Program-made: the position numbers and the translations under genes | In this document: one piece after another, positions 25,801-33,698 of the stretch | How positions within the stretch are numbered: the stretch's first letter is position 1 | How the letters are laid out: every line of letters begins with the position of its first letter | The notes under the pieces: generated by a model | The model's database searches: none | What the model was told of the DNA's origin: nothing | What the model saw: the letters and a program-made list of their open reading frames with translations, nothing else | Source of the DNA: an uncultured Lachnospiraceae bacterium | GTDB taxonomy: Bacteria > Bacillota > Clostridia > Lachnospirales > Lachnospiraceae | Length of the DNA stretch: 64,000 nucleotides | Direction of reading: 5' to 3' | NCBI GenBank assembly: GCA_902789735.1 | Contig: CADAOZ010000003.1 | Location: forward strand, 62,001 to 126,000

Positions 25801-26373
25801 CAGATCTTCATAATCCCATGTCTCGATCTTCTGGATCTCGTGGGAGGTACGGAAACCGTCAAAGAAGTTTACGAAAGGAAGTTTGCCCTTTACTGCGGAG
25901 CAGTAAGCTACGGGAGAGAGGTCCATAACTTCCTGTACGGATGATTCACACAGCATAGCGCAGCCTGTCTGGCGGGCGGCGTATACGTCGGAATGATCAC
26001 CGAAAATGTTCAGCGCATGTGTAGCGACGCAGCGTGCGGAAACATTGAAGACAGCGGGAAGGTTCTCGCCGGCGATCTTGTACATGTTGGGGATCATCAG
26101 AAGAAGACCCTGGGAAGCGGTGTATGTGGATGTCATAGCACCTGCTGCGACTGCGCCGTGTACGGCACCGGCTGCGCCGGCCTCGGACTGCATCTCAGTC
26201 ACTCTGACGACTTCACCAAAAATGTTCTTTCTGCCTGCTGTTGCCCACTCGTCTACGTGCTCGGGCATAACAGAGGAAGGGGTGATCGGGAAGATGGTAG
26301 CTACTTCTGTATACGCGTACGATACATGAGCGGCAGCTTCGTTACCATCCATGGTCAACATCTTTCTTGCCAT
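22837..26373 (-). CDS. nifJ: pyruvate:ferredoxin (flavodoxin) oxidoreductase, single chain
   Basis: 1178 residues, the normal length of one-chain PFOR. It converts pyruvate and CoA to acetyl-CoA, CO2 and reduced ferredoxin. Domains in order: pyrimidine domain (MDGNEAAAHVSYAYTEVATI, FPITPSS), CoA and gamma domains, the 2[4Fe-4S] domain (CIQCGFCSYVCP and CTGCGSCANVCPG), and the TPP domain (GCGETPY, GDGWAFDIGYGG, FCFNTEVYSNTGGQSSKATP). The start at 26373 has AGGAGGAAA upstream. With the ferredoxin gene it supplies fermentative electrons. Confidence 0.97.
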   Translation of the reverse strand: MARKMLTMDGNEAAAHVSYAYTEVATIFPITPSSVMPEHVDEWATAGRKNIFGEVVRVTEMQSEAGAAGAVHGAVAAGAMTSTYTASQGLLLMIPNMYKIAGENLPAVFNVSARCVATHALNIFGDHSDVYAARQTGCAMLCESSVQEVMDLSPVAYCSAVKGKLPFVNFFDGFRTSHEIQKIETWDYEDLKDLIDMEAVQAFRDNALNPTHPCQMGSAQNPDLFFQTRESCNPYYDAMPAIVEEYMNKVNAKLGTDYKLFNYYGAPDAEQIIIAMGSVNETIEETVDYLNARGRKVGVVKVRLYRPFSAEHLIAAIPDTVKKISVLDRTKEPGSIGEPLELDVIKALKGTKFDAVEVYGGRYGLGSKDTTPAQIIAVYDNTEKKRFTIGIIDDVTNLSLQTGPEIVTTPEGTICCKFWGLGADGTVGANKNSIKIIGDNTDMYAQAYFDYDSKKSGGVTMSHLRFGKKQIKSTYLIHQANFVACHNPAYIRKFNMSQELVDGGTFLLNCSWDKDELETRIPPQVKRFIHDHNIQFYTIDGVKIGIETGMGPTRINTILQSAFFKLANIIPEEDAIRLMKAAAQKTYGRKGQDVVEKNWAAIDAGAKNVVKVDVPESWGAAEGEEYDVVVAKGERQDVVDFVNNIQVKVNAQEGNTVPVSVVKTYADGHTPSGAAAYEKRGIAVNVPVWNGENCIQCGFCSYVCPHAAIRTVAMTADEAAAAPENTVVLDMMGMPGYKFAITVSSLDCTGCGSCANVCPGKKGEKALSMVRLDQAMPQPNQQEAFNYGVTLDEKADVIAKFKEATVKGSQFKQPLLEFSGACAGCGETPYAKLITQLFGDRMYIANATGCSSIWGNSSPSTPYTLNKRGFGPAWSNSLFEDAAEFGFGMFLGQEALRDKLKGKVEALAETAGDDVKAAAKEWIDTYKVGATNGAATDKLVAALAADGSAEALEILKDKQFLSKKSNWIFGGDGWAFDIGYGGVDHVLASGKDINVFCFNTEVYSNTGGQSSKATPEGAVAQFAANGKETVQKDLAAMAMSYGYVYVAQISMGADKNQTVKAIAEAEAYPGPSLIIAYAPCINHGIRKGMAKVQDEEKLAVDTGYWNLFRFNPAGGSKKFTLDSKPAKQDYMDFLAGEVRYTSLKQKNPERAARLFGEAKAHAEAHYEYLSKLGALYNE

Positions 26374-26443
26374 TGTTTTTCCTCCTATGCGTTTTATGCG
26401 ATGGCATAAATTATAGTATCCACAGCCATAATAGCTTATTTTT

Positions 26444-26472
26444 ATGTTAGCATCGGCATTTGTAAAAGGCAA
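26444..26472 (-). promoter_or_regulatory. promoter for PFOR
   Basis: On the minus strand TTGCCT (26472-26467), 17 bases, then TGC-TAACAT (TAACAT 26449-26444), an extended -10, about 70 bases before the start codon. Confidence 0.65.
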
Positions 26473-26757
26473 GCCGATTTTGGGATTGTATCTATAAAAA
26501 AACTATAATAATTACTGAAATTAAAGGTTAGGTAAGACTAACTGTTTGTGTAAAATGTACAAAATGCAAGGCGAAAATATCTGATAATAACAAAAAATTT
26601 CAGAAAACCGTTTGCTTTCAGGAGGGGGTTTTTGGAAGGCGGAGGAGGGAATGAAGTATACCGGTGACTAAGGAAGATGCGAATATGAAAAGAAAAAATG
26701 GCAGACAGGGTACAAAGAAGAGAAGGCGGAAAAGGGAAAACGGAAGGCAGAAAAAAG

Positions 26758-26789
26758 GTAAAAAAAGACCGGACCTGCAGGTCCGGTCT
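26758..26789 (-). terminator. terminator after mecA
   Basis: AGACCGGACCTGCAGGTCCGGTCT is a perfect 24-base palindrome given here at 26766-26789 (arms AGACCGGACCTG). On the minus strand it is followed by seven T. The rest of 26474-26757 is A/G-rich with no gene I can support. Confidence 0.88.
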
Positions 26790-26818
26790 GATCAGCATGC
26801 CGCAGTCAGCCAAAAGGG

Positions 26819-27580
26819 TCAGAGTTCTGCCAGGCGGGACAGGGCATCGTTTTCGCAGAGGATTCTGCTGTGCTCCTTCAGGTGCTGCTCACTGGCGTAG
26901 GTGATCTTCAGGGAAGTCCCGTATTCGGACAGGATGGCCAGGACATTCTGCATTCTGCGGACTGTGTCCATATCCGGCATGGTCAGGAACAGATAGTAGA
27001 GATCGTCGCTGTCCGCGTGGTAGAGGGAGCTGCGGCCGGTAAAACTGCCGCCGGTCATGGAAGCGGCCCGTACCGTGTCGCCCAGTGTCTGAAAGGCGAA
27101 AAGGCGGTTGGTAAATACGAACTGACGGAAAGCTTCGCTTTCTTTGGAATGATCTGCCGGAGCCTGTCCTTCCGCTCCGGTCTCCTGTCCGTTCGTTTCT
27201 GCAGCCATCTCACGCCGCAGAGAATCCATCAGACGGCCGAAGGGCGAGGGCTGGCCGGCCTGCTGGCCGCCGGAAGGGACACTGCCCTGGACAGAAGGGG
27301 CAAAATTGGAAAAACGTGTATCCAGTTCCTCCGGATGATCGACCTTGGTCACGACCAGGACGATGCTGTCGGAGGAGAGGGGGATCGCCTCGATCATAAG
27401 GGGGGAATCATCGGCTTCGAAGCCGTACTGGAAAGCGGCCTGTTCCATCATATCCCGGAAGAGGCTCCTGGCTTTTTCTGTTCCGTAAGCCAGCTCGCTC
27501 AGCTTCAGCTGACGTTTGGCCAGATCCTCGCCTGTGAGAATGCATCGGATCTGACGGTCATTTACTTTTTCAATCTTCAA
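26819..27580 (-). CDS. mecA: adaptor protein MecA
   Basis: 253 residues. The N-terminal domain (MKIEKVNDRQIRCILTGEDL, then AKRQLKLSELAYGTEKARSL) binds substrates; a variable Gln/Gly-rich linker follows (about 100-150); the C-terminal domain (about 155-253: FTNRLFAFQTLGDTVRAA, SSLYH, YYLFL) binds ClpC. MecA delivers proteins such as competence regulators to ClpCP. The start is TTG at 27580: GGAAAGGAG precedes it and the product then begins exactly like the family. A GTG 42 bases upstream is less likely. Confidence 0.88.
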   Translation of the reverse strand: MKIEKVNDRQIRCILTGEDLAKRQLKLSELAYGTEKARSLFRDMMEQAAFQYGFEADDSPLMIEAIPLSSDSIVLVVTKVDHPEELDTRFSNFAPSVQGSVPSGGQQAGQPSPFGRLMDSLRREMAAETNGQETGAEGQAPADHSKESEAFRQFVFTNRLFAFQTLGDTVRAASMTGGSFTGRSSLYHADSDDLYYLFLTMPDMDTVRRMQNVLAILSEYGTSLKITYASEQHLKEHSRILCENDALSRLAEL

Positions 27581-27620
27581 CAGACGGTTCTCCTTTCCGA
27601 TTCTTAAAAATCTTGCAATC

Positions 27621-27650
27621 ACTATATCATATCAGAAGAAAGTGTGTCAT
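27621..27650 (-). promoter_or_regulatory. possible promoter for mecA
   Basis: Minus strand ATGACA (27650-27645), 18 bases, TATAGT (27626-27621). Confidence 0.45.
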
Positions 27651-27689
27651 GGACTTTATACGAAATTAACAAAACAGCAGACTTTCGGG

Positions 27690-28190
27690 ATTTCGTGCGT
27701 CCCCTTTCTTGAAAGGACAGCAGGGGGCGTCTACAATGAAGGCGGAAAGCACAGAATAATCTGTATCGCAAAGGAGGGCGATCGAAGAACAGTTTTTGAT
27801 TCGCGGTCCTTTGAACCGGCCGCGTCATTTCAATTTTCATATCTATCAATTCTCAATGGGAAAGCCCATTGTCTTTCAGGGACCTTCCGGTCCCATCGAT
27901 AGAAATCTATCCACCCGATAATATCAGTAAGATCAATCCATGTAATCATTTTTTTTTAAAGATACCGTTCTGTGCTGCCGGGGCTGTGTCCTTCCGGACG
28001 AGATCCCACGGAAATTTCCTACGGTCAGAGGGCACTGCCGCAATTCTTCCGACCAGTCCGCCGCAGGCGGCTGATCATCTGAGAAGCCAGATCTGAAGAC
28101 CTGTCTCAATCCTGTCTATAGAACCCTTTACGGCTCTTTTTACGTCAACGGGACCCCACTCGTGTAAAGCCGTAAAGGGTTCTGTCTTTG
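27690..28190. other. hairpin-rich non-coding region, candidate structured RNA
   Basis: The 813-base gap between mecA and the GH18 gene has no convincing gene. Hairpins in order: GCGTCCCC/GGGGGCGT with an inner CTTTC-TT-GAAAG (near 27697-27732); CAATGGG-AAAG-CCCATTG (27854-27871); GGGACC-TTCC-GGTCCC (27879-27894); GATAG-AAAT-CTATC (27898-27911); a nine-T run (27950-27958); GTCC-TTCC-GGAC (near 27989); CCGCC-GCA-GGCGG (near 28060); ATCTG/CAGAT (near 28078); and AGAACCCTTTACGGCT / AGCCGTAAAGGGTTCT (28120-28135 / 28168-28183, 16 bp). I do not recognise an RNA family. One hairpin has a GGAA loop on the minus strand, so strand is undecided. Confidence 0.4.
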
Positions 28191-28310
28191 CCGGGCTGTC
28201 ATTGGAATACCTGCCTGCCGCTTTCACCAGGACCGCAGTTCTTCAAGACTCTTCCGGCAGTGTCCGCAGTGTTCGCAGAGGAGGCCATACTCGACTTGAA
28301 ATACAGAGTC

Positions 28311-28319
28311 TGTTATAAT
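28311..28319 (+). promoter_or_regulatory. extended -10 promoter for the GH18 gene
   Basis: TGT-TATAAT (TATAAT at 28314-28319). The -35 (TCGACT at 17 bases) is poor, as expected for an extended -10 promoter. Confidence 0.6.
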
Positions 28320-28393
28320 AAGTAGGAATATATTTGCAGGAACAGACAGCAGTCGCGCAGGCTTCCGCCCGGAGGTCTGCGACAGGAGATGAT

Positions 28394-30082
28394 ATGAAGA
28401 AAACAATTCCGACAATTATCATTATTATTTTGATCGCAATACTTGGTTTTGCTTTCTGGAAATTTACCTTCCGAAAGATGAGCTATTCCGGAAAATGGAC
28501 GGATCTGGAAACCTATTACGGGATTCAGGATGAAGATGATTTTCCGGTCATCCATCAGGACGAACTTTCCGACATGCACGCCCGCAGGTTTGACGGCGCT
28601 TATTATATGAAGCTGGAGGATGTCGCCGCTCATATGACCAAGCGTTTCTATTTCGGCAAAGCGGACGGAAAGGTCTATTACTGTCTGCCCGACGACAGGA
28701 TCGTCCTGGTACCGGGGGAGACTGCCTGGACGACAGACGGCGGTCAGAAGGGCCAGGAAGAGGCGGCGCCTGCCGTTCTGGACGGGGAGACCCTGTGGCT
28801 GTCCCTGGATTTTGTAAAGAATTACGCCAATTTTTCCTACAGCGCCTTTACGGAACCCAACCGTCTGGTGCTGACCACCGCATGGGAAGAAGAAACGGTG
28901 GCGGAAGTAAAGGATTCGACGATGGTCCGGATCACGGGCGGCATCAAGAGTGAGATCGCCGGTGAGGCTGAATCCGGTACGACGGTCCGGATCCTGGAGC
29001 CCATGGATACCTGGTCCGGCATCATGACGGAGGACGGGGTATTCGGCTACGTGGAGAACGATACCCTGGGAGAACCCTATACCAGGCAGCCGGAGCCGGT
29101 CGAAACTTATACCGAGCCGGATTATAAGACCCGGTCCCTGGATAAGAAGATCAACATGGTCTGGCATAATGTGGCGGTCGTAGAAGGAAACGATACCATC
29201 GGCGGCCTGTTCGCGAATGTCAAGGGAGTCAATATACTTTCCCCCACCTGGTTCTATGTCAGTGACGAGAATGGAGATGTCAAGAACATTATTTATAAGG
29301 AAAACATTGACCTGATGCACGGCAGGGGGATCCAGGTCTGGGCTCTGTTCGACAATTTTTCCTCCGGCCAGTCCTATACGGATTTCCTGACCACCGACGC
29401 CGGCCGCAGCACGGCCATCAGCCAGGTAGTGGCGGCCTGTGAGGAGTACGGGATTGATGGCATTAATGTAGATATCGAGAATATCACACCCGAGAGGGGC
29501 GGGGACTTTATAGAATTTATCAGGGAACTCTGCATCGCGGCCCATAAAAAGAACCTTTATGTCTCCGTAGATAACTATGTCCCTTACAATTTCAATGACT
29601 ACTATCACCTGGACGAGCAGGGCAAATTCGCGGACTATATCGTCCTGATGGGCTATGATGAGCATTACGCCGGCAGCCAGGAAGCGGGCAGCGTGGCTTC
29701 CATCGACTATGTGACCTACGGGATCGGAGAAGCCCTGAAAGAGGTTCCGAAGGACAAACTGATCAACGCGATCCCCTTCTATACCAGGATCTGGACGACT
29801 TCTCCGGAGGGCGTCAGCTCCCAGGCGGTCACCATGGCCTACTGCCAGGAGTTCATGCAGCAGCACGGCATGAAGCCTGAATGGAGTGATTCCTTCGGTC
29901 AGTATTACGCGGAAGCGAGAGAAGGCGACAATTACTATCAGATCTGGGTCGAAGGAAAAAAATCCATTGAGCTCAAGCTGCGGGTCATGGAGGAATACGG
30001 GCTGGCAGGCGTCGCGGAATGGTGCCTGGGATTTGAGACGCCGGAGATCTGGGACGTGATCGAAGCATATATGAAACAATGA
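28394..30082 (+). CDS. membrane-anchored glycoside hydrolase family 18 protein
   Basis: 562 residues. An N-terminal signal anchor (MKKTIPTIIIIILIAILGFA) is followed by a copper-amine-oxidase-like segment (about 35-180), an SH3-like region (about 190-240) and a GH18 barrel (about 255-562). The barrel motif reads YGIDGINVDIENI, so the general-acid Glu of the D-x-x-D-x-D-x-E pattern is kept while the first inner Asp is Asn. Similar to YaaH/SleL-type wall hydrolases of Clostridia acting on N-acetylglucosamine bonds; the substrate is inferred. The ATG at 28394 is preceded by CAGGAG. Confidence 0.85.
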   Translation: MKKTIPTIIIIILIAILGFAFWKFTFRKMSYSGKWTDLETYYGIQDEDDFPVIHQDELSDMHARRFDGAYYMKLEDVAAHMTKRFYFGKADGKVYYCLPDDRIVLVPGETAWTTDGGQKGQEEAAPAVLDGETLWLSLDFVKNYANFSYSAFTEPNRLVLTTAWEEETVAEVKDSTMVRITGGIKSEIAGEAESGTTVRILEPMDTWSGIMTEDGVFGYVENDTLGEPYTRQPEPVETYTEPDYKTRSLDKKINMVWHNVAVVEGNDTIGGLFANVKGVNILSPTWFYVSDENGDVKNIIYKENIDLMHGRGIQVWALFDNFSSGQSYTDFLTTDAGRSTAISQVVAACEEYGIDGINVDIENITPERGGDFIEFIRELCIAAHKKNLYVSVDNYVPYNFNDYYHLDEQGKFADYIVLMGYDEHYAGSQEAGSVASIDYVTYGIGEALKEVPKDKLINAIPFYTRIWTTSPEGVSSQAVTMAYCQEFMQQHGMKPEWSDSFGQYYAEAREGDNYYQIWVEGKKSIELKLRVMEEYGLAGVAEWCLGFETPEIWDVIEAYMKQ

Positions 30083-30086
30083 TTTT

Positions 30087-30115
30087 CCGGGCCGGACAGA
30101 AACCGGCCCGTTTTC
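30087..30115 (+). terminator. terminator after the GH18 gene
   Basis: CGGGCCGG / CCGGCCCG, 8 bp, with four T following. It ends 10 bases before the next gene, so read-through is possible. Confidence 0.75.
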
Positions 30116-30124
30116 AAGGAAGCT

Positions 30125-31174
30125 ATGATAACAGAATATATAACCATGACAGAAGAAGCGATTGACCGGGCTGCCATCGAAAAGGCAGGGCAGATCCTGC
30201 AGGCAGGCGGTCTGGTCGCTTTTCCCACGGAGACGGTATACGGTCTGGGCGGAGACGCCCTGAACCCGGAATCCTCCAGAAAAATCTACGCGGCAAAGGG
30301 AAGGCCTTCCGATAATCCGCTGATCGTTCATATCTGCAGGATGGAGGACCTGGCTCCGATTGTAAGAGACATACCTGATGAGGCTCTGCGGCTGGCAGAG
30401 GCATGCTGGCCCGGGCCCCTTACCATGATATTCCATAAAAGTGATCTGGTCCCGCCGGAGACCACCGGAGGTCTGGATACAGTGGCGGTCCGCTTTCCCA
30501 GCAACCGGATCGCCATGGCCCTGATTGCTGCAGCCGGCGGTTATATTGCGGCTCCCAGCGCCAACCGGTCCGGCCGGCCCAGTCCCACCCTGGCCAGATA
30601 CTGCCGGGAGGATCTGGACGGCAGGGTCGAGATGATCATAGACGGAGGACCGGTGGGGATCGGCCTGGAATCCACTATAATCGATCTGACGGAAGGACAG
30701 CCGGTGATTCTGCGTCCCGGCTACGTTACGCAGGAAAGACTGGAGCAGATCCTTGGCCGGGTCGAAACAGACCGGGCCATCATCGAGCCCGATTCGGGGA
30801 CAGCGCCCAAGGCCCCCGGCATGAAATACCGCCATTACGCCCCCAAAGGCAGCCTGACCATCGTGGAGGGCGGCAGGGAGGCAGTCATCACCTATATCAA
30901 CGCCCGGACCAGGGAATGCCGGGAAAAGGGAATCCGTACAGGTGTTATCTGTACAGATGAGACCTGCAGGTGTTATACTGCTGACAGCGTCAAGAGCGCC
31001 GGCGCCCGGACCAGCGGGGAGACCATCGCCAGCAGGCTCTTCCGCATCCTGCGGGAATTCGATGACGAGGAGATACAGGTCATGTTCTCGGAGTCTTTCG
31101 GCGAAGGCGGTCTGGGACAGGCCATCATGAACCGCCTGATGAAGGCGGCCGGGCATAAGATCGTACAGGTCTGA
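30125..31174 (+). CDS. L-threonylcarbamoyladenylate synthase, Sua5 type
   Basis: 349 residues. The TsaC domain (about 12-205) has LVAFPTETVYGLGGDA, AKGRPSDNPLIVHI, PGPLTMIF, APSANRSGRPSPT and STIIDL; a linker with PGMKYRHYAPKG leads to the Sua5 C-terminal domain (about 235-349). It makes threonylcarbamoyl-AMP for the t6A37 modification of ANN-decoding tRNAs. GGAAGC precedes the ATG. The two-domain length distinguishes it from short TsaC. Confidence 0.93.
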   Translation: MITEYITMTEEAIDRAAIEKAGQILQAGGLVAFPTETVYGLGGDALNPESSRKIYAAKGRPSDNPLIVHICRMEDLAPIVRDIPDEALRLAEACWPGPLTMIFHKSDLVPPETTGGLDTVAVRFPSNRIAMALIAAAGGYIAAPSANRSGRPSPTLARYCREDLDGRVEMIIDGGPVGIGLESTIIDLTEGQPVILRPGYVTQERLEQILGRVETDRAIIEPDSGTAPKAPGMKYRHYAPKGSLTIVEGGREAVITYINARTRECREKGIRTGVICTDETCRCYTADSVKSAGARTSGETIASRLFRILREFDDEEIQVMFSESFGEGGLGQAIMNRLMKAAGHKIVQV

Positions 31175-31301
31175 CAGCAGCCCCAAACAAAGCAGTTGAC
31201 CGGCAGCAGCCGGTGAGCGAACCCTTCCGGCCGGCCTTTGTGCTGATCGGAACGGCGGGAAGGATAGATGATAAAGATATCAGCACAGGAAAGAGGAGAA
31301 A

Positions 31302-31931
31302 ATGGCAAAAGTAATCTACATGGATCACCCCCTGGTAAAGCATAAGATCGGTATTATCCGCCGTAAGGAGACAGGCACCAAGGAATTCCGCGAGACGATC
31401 AGTGAGATCGCCATGCTGGAATGCTATGAGGCTACCAGGAATCTTGAAATGGACGAAGAAGATATAGAGACTCCCATCGGCCCCACCAAAGCGCATGTCC
31501 TCAAAGGCAAGAAGCTGGCGATCGTGCCCATCCTGCGCGCGGGCCTGGGCATGGTCGAAGGTATGCTGACCCTGATCCCCGCGGCAAAAGTCGGACATAT
31601 CGGTCTGTACAGAGATCCCGAGACGCTGGAGCCGGTGGAATATTACTGCAAGCTTCCGGCAGACGTTTCGGAAAGAGAGATCTTTGTCGTCGATCCCATG
31701 CTGGCGACCGGCGGTTCCGCTGCGGAAGCGGTCACCATGCTCAAACAGCACGGATGCAAGAACCTGCATTTCCTGTGCATCATTGCCGCTCCGGAAGGCG
31801 TAAAGGCTTTCACGGAAGCGCATCCGGATGTTGACCTTTATGTCGGTGCCCTGGATGACCACCTCAACGAGCACGGTTATATCGTTCCCGGCCTGGGAGA
31901 CGCAGGCGACAGGATTTTCGGCACCAAGTAA
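31302..31931 (+). CDS. upp: uracil phosphoribosyltransferase
   Basis: 209 residues. It makes UMP from uracil and PRPP in pyrimidine salvage. Motifs: [34 protein letters not shown], the PRPP loop [12 protein letters not shown], and the uracil-binding [17 protein letters not shown] end. AAAGAGGAG lies upstream. The 127-base gap before it holds only a GC-rich dyad. Confidence 0.97.
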   Translation: MAKVIYMDHPLVKHKIGIIRRKETGTKEFRETISEIAMLECYEATRNLEMDEEDIETPIGPTKAHVLKGKKLAIVPILRAGLGMVEGMLTLIPAAKVGHIGLYRDPETLEPVEYYCKLPADVSEREIFVVDPMLATGGSAAEAVTMLKQHGCKNLHFLCIIAAPEGVKAFTEAHPDVDLYVGALDDHLNEHGYIVPGLGDAGDRIFGTK

Positions 31932-32104
31932 GGAGAACTTGACAGACAGGTTCATTTAATTAACTTTCTTTGTCCTTTTATTCTGGAAGCTCGTATATTA
32001 CATTGGACACGAAAAAACGAGCCGGCCGCGACCCGGACCGGAAAGAAGGAAGGACCGGCTGACATATCAGACAGCATGAGAAAACAAAGAAAGGAAGAAA
32101 AGAT

Positions 32105-32854
32105 ATGTTTAAGAAATCAATCATCGCATTATTACTTGGAACAGCAGTTTTCATGACCGCGTGCGGCGGCAGCGCCCCGGCGGCTTCCAATACAGAGGCA
32201 GCAGCAGAAGAGACCACAGCAAAAGAGACTGTGGCAGAAGAGCCTGCGGCAGAGACAGCAGCACCGGCTGAAGAGAAAGCCGATGACGCGGCCCAGGCTG
32301 CTACAGAGCCCGCCGTGGAGGAATCTACGCTGGCGTCCAGATATGAAGACGATATGGCAAGGTATCAGACCGTGATCGACGGCCTGCAGGATGGCCAGGC
32401 CTATGGTTTCGCCGACATCTCTGATGTAGATGTCCTTCTGGTAGCGGATAATGTCTATGACAACCTGGATGGCAATATGGTCGCCATGAAGGCAGATGTA
32501 TACTGCGTCAACGGCGCTGACGAGGTCGTGAAATACGGTACGGTCGCGTCCTCCGATTCCGGCTATCCTCTTTATGTCACAGCTGACAAATGCCTGATGT
32601 TCGGCGGCAACCACAAACTGACCAAGGTCTATGTGGACATTGAAGCCGGCGCGATCATCACCTTCGAGGAATTCACAGAGACATTCGACGCGGATGGCAA
32701 AGCGGCTTATCACTACCTCTCCATGGACGAGGGAATCGACGCGGATGTCGAGGATGACAGCGCCCACGGCGCCATGCTGGAACAGTATGAGACCGGCACG
32801 CCCGTTAACTTTACAACTGTAGGAGAGGCTGCGGCGGCTGCTGCTACCAACTGA
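32105..32854 (+). CDS. putative lipoprotein of unknown function
   Basis: 249 residues. A short signal peptide ends in the lipobox-like FMTAC-GG (Cys about residue 20), followed by a low-complexity Glu/Ala/Thr spacer to about residue 75 and then a globular domain (YQTVIDGLQDGQAYGFADIS, DVLLVADNVYDN...). It is probably tethered to the outer face of the membrane. I do not recognise the globular part. A TTGACA at 31939 may be part of its promoter but no good -10 is placed with it. Confidence 0.8.
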   Translation: MFKKSIIALLLGTAVFMTACGGSAPAASNTEAAAEETTAKETVAEEPAAETAAPAEEKADDAAQAATEPAVEESTLASRYEDDMARYQTVIDGLQDGQAYGFADISDVDVLLVADNVYDNLDGNMVAMKADVYCVNGADEVVKYGTVASSDSGYPLYVTADKCLMFGGNHKLTKVYVDIEAGAIITFEEFTETFDADGKAAYHYLSMDEGIDADVEDDSAHGAMLEQYETGTPVNFTTVGEAAAAAATN

Positions 32855-32927
32855 CCTGCGGATTACCGGACGGCAATTGGCCGGGGAACACCCGGCACAT
32901 ACTAAAAAGCAGAATATCGCGCAAGAG

Positions 32928-32955
32928 ATCCCGCGCCCCCGGGCGCGGGATTTTG
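32928..32955 (+). terminator. terminator after the lipoprotein gene
   Basis: ATCCCGCGCCC-CC-GGGCGCGGGAT followed by TTT. Confidence 0.75.
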
Positions 32956-33000
32956 AACATGCGGCAGGCAGCTGGGGAAGCTGCGGAAAGGGGAGTAAAA

Positions 33001-33486
33001 ATGGTCCAGAAACGTCAGGATTACATCACCTGGGATGAATATTTTATGGGCGTCGCCTATCTGTCGGCCAAACGGTCCAAGGATCCCAACACACAGGTCG
33101 GCTCCTGCATCGTCAGCAGCGATCACAAGATTCTGTCCATGGGCTATAATGGCCTGCCCAGAGGCTGCTCGGACGATATGTTCCCCTGGTCCAGAGAAGG
33201 CCAGCCCCTGATGACCAAATATCCTTTTGTGACCCACAGCGAGCTCAACGCCATCCTGAATTACAGGGGCGGCAGCCTGGAAGGCGCGACCATCTATGTG
33301 ACCCTTTTCCCCTGCAATGAATGCGCCAAGGCCATTATACAGGCCGGGATCCGGACGGTGGTCTATGACAGCGACAAGTACGCGGACTCCGACGCCACAG
33401 TGGCCAGCAAGCGTATGTTCGACGCCACAGGTGTACGCTATTACCAGTACACCCGGACCGGCAGGAAGATCGAACTGGAACTGTAG
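33001..33486 (+). CDS. deoxycytidylate (dCMP) deaminase
   Basis: 161 residues of the zinc cytidine/deoxycytidylate deaminase family (ComEB/dCMP deaminase). Zinc ligands are in HSELNAI (His, with catalytic Glu) and PCNECAK (two Cys). SAKRSKDPNTQVGSCIV and GYNGLPRG are typical of dCMP deaminases. It makes dUMP for thymidylate synthesis. The ATG at 33001 has GGGGAG upstream; a longer frame lacks a site. Confidence 0.93.
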   Translation: MVQKRQDYITWDEYFMGVAYLSAKRSKDPNTQVGSCIVSSDHKILSMGYNGLPRGCSDDMFPWSREGQPLMTKYPFVTHSELNAILNYRGGSLEGATIYVTLFPCNECAKAIIQAGIRTVVYDSDKYADSDATVASKRMFDATGVRYYQYTRTGRKIELEL

Positions 33487-33609
33487 AGCGCACCCGGACC
33501 GGCAGAGAGATCGGCTGAATCTGCAGAACAGGACCTGTGCGTAAAAAACTGCCGGGATGGCAGGACTTACCAGGAACAGGGGGATTTCTGCCCGAATATT
33601 ATGTAAAAG

Positions 33610-33651
33610 AAAAAGGATGTATTACCATTTAGAGGCAGTACATCCTTTTTG
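33610..33651. terminator. bidirectional terminator between dCMP deaminase and prs
   Basis: AAAAAGGATGTA / TACATCCTTTTT, 12 bp around a 17-base loop, with A and T tails. Confidence 0.85.
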
Positions 33652-33698
33652 TATGCTGTTTTGTGAATGATGGTCCGCAGACCGATCAGGCGGGCGCT

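Noticed and set aside
24256-25944. A 562-codon open frame on the plus strand opposite PFOR
   Set aside because: It is a mirror of the codon bias of PFOR, has no ribosome binding site and no recognisable domain.
27980-28010. SRP RNA domain IV (GTCCGGAAGGAC on the minus strand)
   Set aside because: The GGAA-capped stem is there, but the flanking asymmetric loop (CAGG / AGCAG) of SRP RNA is not.
28313-31186. A 957-codon minus-strand open frame opposite the GH18 and Sua5 genes
   Set aside because: It crosses two well-supported genes and their terminator; the composition is that of antisense GC-rich DNA.
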